Shown here piece by piece: positions 43,631 through 51,000 of a DNA stretch of 64,000 bases. The stretch is from Bradyrhizobium campsiandrae (GTDB lineage Bacteria; Pseudomonadota; Alphaproteobacteria; Rhizobiales; Xanthobacteraceae). Positions within the stretch are counted from its first letter, which is position 1; every line of letters starts with the position of its first letter. The notes beneath the pieces are model-generated. The model saw only the letters and a list, made by a program, of their open reading frames with translations. It did no database searches and was not told the DNA's origin. A program made the translations under genes and the position numbers. The stretch spans positions 62,001-126,000 of the forward strand of contig NZ_JAANIH010000001.1 of NCBI RefSeq assembly GCF_014529705.1. Direction: 5' to 3'.

Positions 43631-44023
43631 ATGGACGACCAGAAGCGGCGTGATGCCGGCATGACCGTACGCCGCAAGGTGCTGGGCAATGCCTGGGTCG
43701 ACAAGTCGATCGCGAACCGCAACGCCTTCAACACCGACTTCCAGGACATGATCACCCGCTATGCCTGGGGCGAAATCTGGACGCGGCCGCATTTCGACGA
43801 ACGCACGCGCCGCGTGCTCGTGATCGGCACCATGGTCGCGCTCGGGCAATGGGACGAATTCCGCCTGCATGTGCGCGCGGCGCTCGCCGAGGGCGGCTTC
43901 ACGCCCGACGACATCAAGGAAATCCTGCTGCAGCAGGCGATCTATTGCGGCGTCCCGGCGGCGAACCACGCCGTCAAGGAAGCCTCAGCGATTGTGCAGG
44001 AGCTCGGCTTGCTCAAGACCTAG
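43631..44023 (+). CDS. pcaC: 4-carboxymuconolactone decarboxylase
   Basis: A 130-residue protein with a strong GGAGAGGAGG before ATG 43631. RRKVLGNAWVDKSIANRNAFNTDFQDMITRYAWGEIW is the CMD opening, TRRVLVIGTMVALGQWDEFRLHVRAAL and ILLQQAIYCGVPAANHAVKEA the central blocks. It decarboxylates 4-carboxymuconolactone. Its last 39 bases overlap, tail to tail, the convergent membrane-protein gene. Confidence 0.93.
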   Translation: MDDQKRRDAGMTVRRKVLGNAWVDKSIANRNAFNTDFQDMITRYAWGEIWTRPHFDERTRRVLVIGTMVALGQWDEFRLHVRAALAEGGFTPDDIKEILLQQAIYCGVPAANHAVKEASAIVQELGLLKT

Positions 44024-44524
44024 CGTCGCGGTGTTCGCGGCCTCGACGGCCTTGACGGCCTTGGGCGCTGCCGCCGGCCGCTCGATCACCAGCACGATTG
44101 CCGCACCGAGCAGCAGCAGCAGCTCGGTGGCGTGCAGCCGAAGCGCGGCCATCTCACCAACCTTCGAGGCCATCATCATGCTCGCGAACGAGATCAGGCT
44201 GCCGATCGCGAGCGCGATGCCGAGCGCCTCGTCACTCGCACCGGTCTTGCGGGTGCGCGGAATGGCCAGCAGCGCCAGATAAATGGCAAAGAACGCCACG
44301 ACGGTCAGCCGCCCCAGCGCCAGCAGCCAGGCAGCGCGCACCGTGCTCATGCCGGACATCTGAAGCTGGTCGCTGAGAAACAGCGCCACCGCGACGCTGG
44401 GACGCTCGTAGAGACCGTGCACCGGCGCCACGAAAATGTTGAAGGCGACCAGCGTCCAGGCCGGAATGAAATAGGCCGCCAGCAACGCGCCGTTGACCGA
44501 GCCGATCCGCCAATTGCTGAACAT
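43985..44524 (-). CDS. Hypothetical four-helix membrane protein
   Basis: A 179-residue protein with four hydrophobic segments (for example ALLAAYFIPAWTLVAFNIFVAP, LLALGRLTVVAFFAIYLALLA, and ELLLLLGAAIVLVI) and a soluble tail. I recognise no family. The tail overlaps pcaC by 39 bases in antisense. A shorter protein ending earlier is not possible because the frame has no earlier stop. The function is unknown. Confidence 0.65.
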   Translation of the reverse strand: MFSNWRIGSVNGALLAAYFIPAWTLVAFNIFVAPVHGLYERPSVAVALFLSDQLQMSGMSTVRAAWLLALGRLTVVAFFAIYLALLAIPRTRKTGASDEALGIALAIGSLISFASMMMASKVGEMAALRLHATELLLLLGAAIVLVIERPAAAPKAVKAVEAANTATLGLEQAELLHNR

Positions 44525-44650
44525 GCCGCTACCCGCTTCGCCTACACGCCTTCGGACGGAAGGCTTTGCCGGCAGCTAACTCGCATCGGACTGTGGCAGC
44601 AATTTAAACCCATTGTTTACCTTAACTGTCCCCAACGGATCCCGGCGGCC

Positions 44651-44679
44651 AAAGAAAAAGCCCCGCCTTTCGGCGGGGC
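44651..44679 (-). terminator. Rho-independent terminator for the PGQQ-repeat gene
   Basis: On the minus strand GCCCCGCC-GAAA-GGCGGGGC is a perfect 8-bp stem with a GNRA-type loop, followed by TTTTTCTTT. It lies 28 bases after the stop of the small gene at 44708-44890, supporting that gene as real. Confidence 0.9.
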
Positions 44680-44707
44680 CTGCTTCCCTCACGCGTCGGT
44701 TTCCAGC

Positions 44708-44890
44708 CTAATTGTCCTGACCGCGCTGGCCACCCTGCTGCTGGCCGGGCTTGTCGCCCTGGCGCATCGGATCCTGCTGCTGCTGCCCGGGTTTCTGGCC
44801 GCCGCCTTGCTGCCCCGGCTGCTGGCCTGGACGCTGCTGGCCGGGGCTCTGACTCTGCTGGCCCGGATTCTGGTTCTGCTGCTTCGTCAT
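44708..44890 (-). CDS. Small low-complexity PGQQ-repeat protein
   Basis: A 60-residue hydrophilic protein, nearly all Gln, Gly and Pro, with PGQQ-type units (NPGQQSQSPGQQRPGQQ). It has no signal peptide and no membrane segment and should be disordered. It is followed by a strong terminator, so transcription is likely. Similar tiny Gln/Gly/Pro proteins occur in this bacterial group without known function; stress or osmotic roles would be speculation. Confidence 0.65.
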   Translation of the reverse strand: MTKQQNQNPGQQSQSPGQQRPGQQPGQQGGGQKPGQQQQDPMRQGDKPGQQQGGQRGQDN

Positions 44891-45171
44891 TGGGGGAAAC
44901 TCCCTTGTTGGACGTCAGGACACAAACAACAACTGGCGGCCGATTTGGTTGCCCGGAGGAACCCGGTTCCTCGCAGCTGCGGAACCGGAAGATCGGCCCA
45001 TGACCGAAATGACCTCTGTACAAGCCTTTATGCCAAGCCATAGCCAGTTGCAGCCGCCAGTTTCCTCCTGTTACAAAATGGGAAGAACATTCGTGGGCTG
45101 CCGGGGCCCGAGAAGAAACTTAAGCACCCTCTCGAAGAGCTCCCTCGCGTCAGGTTTGGTAACGGCAGCCT

Positions 45172-46089
45172 ATGGATTATTTTGCCCAGCAGCTCATCAA
45201 CGGCCTCGTGCTTGGCTCCATCTACGGCCTGATCGCGATCGGCTACACGATGGTCTACGGCATCGTCGGCATGATCAATTTCGCCCATGGCGACATCTTC
45301 ATGATCGGCGGCTTCATCGCCCTGATCACCTTCCTGATCCTGGTCTCTCTCGGCCTGACCGCGATCCCCGTGATTCTGCTCGTGGTGCTGCTGGTCTCGA
45401 TGGCGATCACCGCGCTCTACGGCTGGACCATCGAGCGCATCGCCTACCGGCCGCTGCGCCATTCCTTCCGCCTCGCCCCGATGCTGTCGGCGATCGGCAT
45501 GTCCTTCGTGCTGACCAATTATTCGCAAGTTGCGCAAGGCGCCCGCGTCAAGCCGATCCCGCCCTTCATCACCGGCGGCTACACGCTGCATGAGAGCGCG
45601 GACGGCTTCGTCATCCAGCTCTCCAACATCCAGATCATGGTGGTCCTCACCACCATCGTCCTGCTCGGAATCTTCACCTGGCTGGTGTCGCGCACCCGGC
45701 TCGGGCGCGACATGCGCGCCTGCGAGCAGGACCAGACCATGGCGGCCTTGCTCGGTGTCGACGTCGACCGCACCATCTCCATGACCTTCGTGATCGGCGC
45801 CGCGCTCGCCGCGGTCGCGGGGCTGATGTACCTGCTCTATTACGGCCTGGTCGATTTCTTCATGGGCTTCGTCGCCGGCATCAAGGCCTTCACCGCGGCC
45901 GTGCTGGGCGGTATCGGCTCACTGCCTGGCGCCATGCTCGGCGGCCTTGCGATCGGCCTGATCGAGACGTTCTGGTCGGCCTATTTTTCGGTCGAGTACA
46001 AGGACGTCGCCGCGTTCTCGATCCTGATCGTCGTACTGATCTTCATGCCGACCGGCCTGCTCGGCCGTCCCGAAGTCGAAAAAGTCTGA
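45172..46089 (+). CDS. livH: Branched-chain amino acid ABC permease LivH
   Basis: A 305-residue membrane protein with eight to nine segments. FAQQLINGLVLGSIYGLIAIGYTMVYGIVGMINFAHGD is described in parts: the GYTMVYGI..MINFAHG motif is diagnostic of LivH. GRDMRACEQD is the ATPase-contact loop. It starts the operon livH-livM-livG-livF, importing branched-chain amino acids or related compounds. The gap to livM is 13 bases. Confidence 0.95.
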   Translation: MDYFAQQLINGLVLGSIYGLIAIGYTMVYGIVGMINFAHGDIFMIGGFIALITFLILVSLGLTAIPVILLVVLLVSMAITALYGWTIERIAYRPLRHSFRLAPMLSAIGMSFVLTNYSQVAQGARVKPIPPFITGGYTLHESADGFVIQLSNIQIMVVLTTIVLLGIFTWLVSRTRLGRDMRACEQDQTMAALLGVDVDRTISMTFVIGAALAAVAGLMYLLYYGLVDFFMGFVAGIKAFTAAVLGGIGSLPGAMLGGLAIGLIETFWSAYFSVEYKDVAAFSILIVVLIFMPTGLLGRPEVEKV

Positions 46090-46102
46090 CGGACCGCCCC
46101 GC

Positions 46103-47428
46103 GTGACAGCCACCCCGCACGAGACCACCTCCGCAAGTCGCACCGCCGGCATTCCCTTTCTCCTGAAGACCGCCTGCATCAACGCCCTGATCGCGCTGGT
46201 GCTGTTCTCGCTGATGGTCGGCATCCGAACCGAGGCGGGCTCCGACGGCCAGCTCACCTACTGGACGCGCTTCGGCGACCTCGCTTCGCTCGTCGCCGCA
46301 GTATTCGGCGGCTCGATCGTGATCGAGCTGCTGCGGCAATGGATCGGCCCGACCGGCGCCGAGAAGCTGGTGCCGCCTGCCGTGCAGAGGGGCGCGTCAT
46401 TCGTCGGCCGCTATCTTGCACCAGCGCTCCTGATCTTCACGCTGCTGGTGCCCGTGATCTTCTATAACCAGCGCTACATCCTCGACCTCGCGATCCTCGT
46501 GCTCACCTATGTGATGCTGGGCTGGGGCCTCAACGTGGTGGTTGGCCTGGCGGGCCTGCTCGATCTCGGCTACGTCGCCTTCTACGCGGTCGGCGCCTAT
46601 TCCTACGGCTTGCTCGCCACCAATTTCGGCTGGTCGTTCTGGATCTGCCTGCCTCTGGCCGGCATCCTTGCCGCCTTCTGGGGCGTGCTGCTCGGATTTC
46701 CCGTGCTACGCCTGCGCGGCGACTATCTTGCGATCGTCACGCTCGCCTTCGGCGAGATCATCCGCCTCGTCATCATCAACTGGCAGGATCTGACCGGCGG
46801 CCCCAACGGCGTGTCCGGCATTCCGCGGCCCTCCTTTTTCGGCATCCCGCTCGACAACAGCGACGACGGGCTCGCAGCAAAACTCGGCATCGAATACTCG
46901 CCGACCCATCGCATCGTGTTCCTGTTCTACCTGATCCTGGCGCTGGCGCTGCTCACCAACTGGGTGACGATCCGCCTCCGCCGCCTGCCGATCGGCCGCG
47001 CCTGGGAAGCCTTGCGCGAGGACGAAGTCGCCTGTCGCGCGCTCGGCATCAACACCACGACCACCAAGCTCACGGCATTCGCGACCGGAGCCATGTTCGG
47101 TGGCTTCGCCGGTGCGTTCTTCGCGACACGCCAGGGCTTCATCAGTCCGGAATCCTTCACTTTCCAGGAATCGGCCCTGGTGCTGGCGATCGTCGTGCTC
47201 GGCGGCATGGGCTCGCAGCTCGGCGTGGCGCTCGCGGCCCTCGCCATGATCGGCGGCTTCGAGCTGTTTCGGAGCCTCGAGACCTACCGCATGCTGGTGT
47301 TCGGCATGGCGATGGTGCTGATCATGATCTGGCGGCCGCGCGGCATCATCGGCCATCGTGCGCCGACCGTCTATCTGACCAAGGCGCAGGCCATCTCCTC
47401 CGACCTCGTCAAGGAGGGCCACGGATGA
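46103..47428 (+). CDS. livM: Branched-chain amino acid ABC permease LivM
   Basis: A 441-residue permease starting at GTG 46103. The N-terminal part is longer than the core LivM (extra segments before GWGLNVVVGLAGLLDLGYVAFYAVGAY), as in E. coli LivM. GRAWEALREDEVACRALGIN is the cytoplasmic coupling loop. The stop overlaps livG in ATGA. Confidence 0.95.
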   Translation: MTATPHETTSASRTAGIPFLLKTACINALIALVLFSLMVGIRTEAGSDGQLTYWTRFGDLASLVAAVFGGSIVIELLRQWIGPTGAEKLVPPAVQRGASFVGRYLAPALLIFTLLVPVIFYNQRYILDLAILVLTYVMLGWGLNVVVGLAGLLDLGYVAFYAVGAYSYGLLATNFGWSFWICLPLAGILAAFWGVLLGFPVLRLRGDYLAIVTLAFGEIIRLVIINWQDLTGGPNGVSGIPRPSFFGIPLDNSDDGLAAKLGIEYSPTHRIVFLFYLILALALLTNWVTIRLRRLPIGRAWEALREDEVACRALGINTTTTKLTAFATGAMFGGFAGAFFATRQGFISPESFTFQESALVLAIVVLGGMGSQLGVALAALAMIGGFELFRSLETYRMLVFGMAMVLIMIWRPRGIIGHRAPTVYLTKAQAISSDLVKEGHG

Positions 47429-48258
47429 GCGGCCAGACAATTCTCAGCGTCGACCGGCTCACCATGCGCTTCGGCGGCATCGTCGCCGTGCAGGACCTGT
47501 CGTTTGCGGCCGAGCGAAAGAAGATCACCGCGCTGATCGGGCCGAATGGAGCCGGCAAGACCACCGTCTTCAACTGCATCACAGGCTTCTACAAGCCGAG
47601 CGGCGGCGCCATCCGCCTCACCCCCGACGACGGCCGGCAGATCGCGCTGGAGCGGCTCAACGACTTTCGCATCGCCAAGCAGGCCAAGGTCGCCCGCACC
47701 TTTCAGAACATCCGCCTGTTTCCCGGCATGACGGCGCTGGAGAACCTGATGGTGGCGCAGCACAACGCCTTGATGCGCGCATCGGGCTTCACGATTCTCG
47801 GCCTGATCGGCGTCCCCACCTATCGCGACGCCGAGAAGCAGGCGATCGCGCTCGCCACCGACTGGCTCAAGCGGATCAATCTGCTCGACCGCGCCGACGA
47901 CGCTGCCGGCAATCTCGCCTATGGCGACCAGCGCCGGCTCGAGATCGCCCGCGCAATGTGCACCGGGCCCGCGCTGCTGTGCCTGGACGAGCCTGCCGCC
48001 GGTCTCAATGCGCGCGAAAGCGCTGCGCTCAGCGAGCTCCTGCTCTCGATCCGCGACGAGCTCGGCACCTCGATCCTGCTGATCGAGCACGACATGTCGG
48101 TGGTGATGGAGATCTCCGACCACATCGTGGTGATGGACCATGGCGTGAAGATCGCGCAAGGCACGCCGCAACACGTGCGCGATGATCCAAAGGTGATCGC
48201 CGCCTATCTCGGCACCGACGAGGAAGAGGCTGCGGCCGTGATGGAGAGCGGATCGTGA
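47425..48258 (+). CDS. livG: Branched-chain amino acid ABC ATPase LivG
   Basis: A 277-residue ATPase. Walker A is GPNGAGKTT, and RTFQNIRLFPGMTALENLMV is the LivG-type Q-loop region. The signature reads LAYGDQRRLEIARA and Walker B LLCLDEPAAGLN, followed by LIEHDMSVVM. The C-terminal 20 residues (GTDEEEAAAVM) are typical. It is coupled to livM by ATGA and to livF by GTGA. Confidence 0.96.
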   Translation: MSGQTILSVDRLTMRFGGIVAVQDLSFAAERKKITALIGPNGAGKTTVFNCITGFYKPSGGAIRLTPDDGRQIALERLNDFRIAKQAKVARTFQNIRLFPGMTALENLMVAQHNALMRASGFTILGLIGVPTYRDAEKQAIALATDWLKRINLLDRADDAAGNLAYGDQRRLEIARAMCTGPALLCLDEPAAGLNARESAALSELLLSIRDELGTSILLIEHDMSVVMEISDHIVVMDHGVKIAQGTPQHVRDDPKVIAAYLGTDEEEAAAVMESGS

Positions 48259-48995
48259 CATCTGCTACTCCCCTGCTCGCGATCCGGTCCTTGCGCGCCG
48301 CCTATGGCAAGATCGAGGCGCTGAAGGGCGTCGACGTCGAGATCAATCCCGGCGAGATCGTCGCCCTGATCGGCGCCAACGGCGCCGGCAAGTCGACGTT
48401 GATGATGACGATCTTCGGCAAGCCGCGCGCCCGCTCGGGCCAGATCCTGTATGAAGGCCGCGACATCACCGGCGTGCCCACCCACCAGATCGCGCATTTG
48501 CGCATCGCGCAGTCGCCAGAAGGCCGCCGCATCTTCCCGCGCATGAGCGTGGCGGAAAACCTCCAGATGGGCGCGGATGCCACCGCGTGCACGGATGCGG
48601 AGCGCGAGGCGACGTTGGAGCGCGTGTTCACGCTGTTTCCGCGGCTGAAGGAGCGCTACGCCCAGCGCGGCGGCACGCTGTCCGGAGGCGAGCAGCAGAT
48701 GCTGGCGATCGGCCGAGCCCTGATGAGCCGCCCGCGGCTGCTGCTACTCGACGAACCCTCGCTTGGGCTCGCCCCGCTGATCGCCCGGCAGATCTTCGAT
48801 GCGATCCGCACCCTGAACCGGCAGGACGGTCTGACCGTCCTGATCGTCGAGCAGAACGCCAACCACGCGCTCAAGCTCGCCCACCGCGGCTACGTCATGG
48901 TCAATGGTCTGATCACGCTGGCCGGAACCGGGGCGGAGTTGTTGCAGCGCCCGGAGATTCGCGCCGCCTATCTCGAAGGCGGCCGGCACGGCTGA
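48255..48995 (+). CDS. livF: Branched-chain amino acid ABC ATPase LivF
   Basis: A 246-residue ATPase from GTG 48255. Walker A is GANGAGKST, RIAQSPEGRRIFPRMSVAENL is the LivF-type Q-loop, the signature is LSGGEQQMLAIGRAL and Walker B LLLLDEPSLGLAP. It completes the transporter core, coupled to livG. The substrate-binding protein gene follows after 161 bases. Confidence 0.96.
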   Translation: MTSATPLLAIRSLRAAYGKIEALKGVDVEINPGEIVALIGANGAGKSTLMMTIFGKPRARSGQILYEGRDITGVPTHQIAHLRIAQSPEGRRIFPRMSVAENLQMGADATACTDAEREATLERVFTLFPRLKERYAQRGGTLSGGEQQMLAIGRALMSRPRLLLLDEPSLGLAPLIARQIFDAIRTLNRQDGLTVLIVEQNANHALKLAHRGYVMVNGLITLAGTGAELLQRPEIRAAYLEGGRHG

Positions 48996-49156
48996 GGCGG
49001 CCCGGATACCGGCCGCGTGCGTCCGAATGCGGCGAGATATCTGAGCGAATGCCCGTATTTTGCCGGTGACTTCTCGCCAGATTCATTCAAGAATGGCGCC
49101 GGTTTGAACCGGGCGAGCCCGGCAACTTCCACAGGCGATCACCCGCGAGGTATCTC

Positions 49157-50275
49157 ATGAAATCACTGAAGCTCATCGGTCTGGCATTCGGCGCGTCGAT
49201 CGCGCTGTCGAGCGCGGCATTCGCGCAGGATGTCACCATCGCAGTCGCAGGCCCGATGACCGGCGGCGAGTCCGCCTTCGGCCGTCAGATGAAGAACGGC
49301 GCCGAGATGGCGGTCACCGACATCAACGCCGCCGGCGGCGTCAACGGCAAGAAGCTCGCGCTCGACGTCGAGGACGATGCCTGCGATCCGAAGCAGGCCC
49401 GCTCGGTCGCCGAGAAGATCGCGAGCGCGAAGATCCCGTTCGTGGCGGGGCACTATTGCTCGTCATCCTCGATTCCCGCGTCCGAAGCCTATGCCGACGG
49501 CAACGTGCTCGAGATCACGCCGGCCTCGACCAACCCGCTCTTCACCGAGCGCAAGCTCTGGAACGTGGCACGCGTCTGCGGCCGTGACGATCAGCAGGGC
49601 CTGATCGCGGCGCAGTACATCGCCAAGAACTTCAAGGGCAAGAACATCGCGGTTCTCGACGACAAGACCACCTACGGCAAAGGTCTCGCCGACGAGACCA
49701 AGAAGGCTCTGGTCAAGGCCGGCATCACCGTGAAGCTCTCCGAGTCCTACAACAAGGGTGACAAGGACTTCAACGCGATCGTCTCGCGCTTGAAGCGCGA
49801 CAACATCGATCTCGTCTATGTCGGCGGTTATCACCAGGAAAGCGGCTTGATCCTGCGCCAGATGCGCGACCAGGGCCTCAAGACGATCCTGATGGCCGGC
49901 GACGCGCTCGCCGACAAGGAATACGCATCCATCACCGGCCCCGCCGGCGAAGGCACGCTGTTCACCTTCGGTCCCGATCCGCGCGAGAAGCCGACCGCGA
50001 AGAAGATCGTCGAAGCCTTCAAGGCCAAGAACATCGATCCCGAAGGCTACACGCTCTACACCTACGCGGCGATGCAGGTCTGGTCGCAGGCCGCCAAGAA
50101 GGCCGGCACCACCGACGCCAAGAAGGTCATGGAAGCGATGAAGGCGGGCAAGTGGGATACCGTGATCGGCCCGATCGAGTACGACGCCAAGGGTGACATC
50201 AAGCAGCTCGACTACGTCGTCTACAAGTGGGACGCCAAGGGCGGCTACGCCGAGATCAAGGGCAACGGCACCTGA
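49157..50275 (+). CDS. livJ: Branched-chain amino acid ABC substrate-binding protein
   Basis: A 372-residue periplasmic protein. The signal peptide is MKSLKLIGLAFGASIALSSAAFA. VTIAVAGPMTGGESAFGRQMKNGAEMAV is the type I periplasmic-binding opening, and GHYCSSSSIPASEAY the ligand-binding Ser cluster. It delivers branched-chain amino acids or a related solute to LivHMGF. A terminator follows 36 bases later. The 161-base leader may hold its own promoter. Confidence 0.94.
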   Translation: MKSLKLIGLAFGASIALSSAAFAQDVTIAVAGPMTGGESAFGRQMKNGAEMAVTDINAAGGVNGKKLALDVEDDACDPKQARSVAEKIASAKIPFVAGHYCSSSSIPASEAYADGNVLEITPASTNPLFTERKLWNVARVCGRDDQQGLIAAQYIAKNFKGKNIAVLDDKTTYGKGLADETKKALVKAGITVKLSESYNKGDKDFNAIVSRLKRDNIDLVYVGGYHQESGLILRQMRDQGLKTILMAGDALADKEYASITGPAGEGTLFTFGPDPREKPTAKKIVEAFKAKNIDPEGYTLYTYAAMQVWSQAAKKAGTTDAKKVMEAMKAGKWDTVIGPIEYDAKGDIKQLDYVVYKWDAKGGYAEIKGNGT

Positions 50276-50310
50276 GACAGCGTGCCTGACCTTTTCGCCA
50301 AATCATCGTC

Positions 50311-50342
50311 AACGCCCCGGCTCGCCGGGGCGTTTTCCTTTC
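50311..50342 (+). terminator. Rho-independent terminator after livJ
   Basis: AACGCCCCGG and CCGGGGCGTT are a perfect 10-bp stem with a CTCG loop (50311-50334), followed by TTCCTTTC. It lies 36 bases after the livJ stop and before the convergent response regulator. Confidence 0.88.
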
Positions 50343-50349
50343 AGAACGG

Positions 50350-50736
50350 TCAGACGGCTGCGGAGACTTCGCCGCCGGTCGCGCTCTGCGCCTTGCGGAG
50401 CGCTTGCAGCAGGTCGTTCGGCCGAAACGGCTTTTGCAGGCAGATGACGCCGTCCAGGCCGGCCGCCTCGCCGAGGAAATCCAGCGCCGTCATCCCTGAG
50501 ACGGCCACGATCGGAAATCCGGGAGCTCGCTCGCGAATAGCGGCCATGATCTCGATACCGCTGGTGTCGGTCAGGAAAATGTCGACAATCGCCGCGTCGA
50601 AGACGCCCTCGCCGAAGGCTTTCAGGCCGGCCGCGCCCGTATCCGCTTCAACCACGTCATAGCGATTGACCCGGAGGATGATCGAAACCATGGCGCGCAC
50701 GTCCTTCTGGTCGTCAACAATGAGGACACGAGGCAT
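50350..50736 (-). CDS. Single-domain response regulator (CheY-like)
   Basis: A 128-residue receiver domain without an output domain. VLIVDDQKDVR gives the acidic pocket, D52 in AAIVDIFL is the phospho-acceptor, VAVSG the Thr/Ser switch and K102 in LQKPF the invariant Lys. It is divergent from the MASE4 hybrid kinase and may receive phosphate from it. Confidence 0.9.
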   Translation of the reverse strand: MPRVLIVDDQKDVRAMVSIILRVNRYDVVEADTGAAGLKAFGEGVFDAAIVDIFLTDTSGIEIMAAIRERAPGFPIVAVSGMTALDFLGEAAGLDGVICLQKPFRPNDLLQALRKAQSATGGEVSAAV

Positions 50737-50855
50737 GGGAACAACTCCCGGATTTGTATCATTGATTGGTTCAATTCAACGACGAGGTGTGCCGCGGCAG
50801 TATGGGGCCGTCCAGTAAAGCCAATCTTACCGATTCCCTATTCCGATTCCCCGTT

Positions 50856-50871
50856 CAGCTTAAGTAAGCTG
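50856..50871. promoter_or_regulatory. Perfect palindrome between divergent signalling genes
   Basis: CAGCTTA-AG-TAAGCTG is an exact inverted repeat between the response-regulator and hybrid-kinase starts. Two CGATTCCC direct repeats (50831 and 50844) lie just to its left. Position fits an operator; the regulator is unknown. Confidence 0.45.
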
Positions 50872-51000
50872 TAACCCTCGGTTGAGTCGCCGGAGCATCC
50901 CCGCAGGACACGCGCCCGGAGCGGGCTACCATGGAAGTCAAGGCAGCCGGCCAAACGAAGTCACGTGGACTGCCCCATGCCGACCCAGCGAGAGGTCAAC

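Noticed and set aside
44956..44972. Palindrome GAGGAAC-CCG-GTTCCTC before livH, considered as an operator
   Set aside because: It is 200 bases from livH and 66 bases upstream of the minus-strand small gene; no promoter elements align with it.
48998..49017. GCGGCC...GGCCGC stem after livF, considered as a terminator
   Set aside because: No T-run follows on either strand, so transcription may continue towards livJ.
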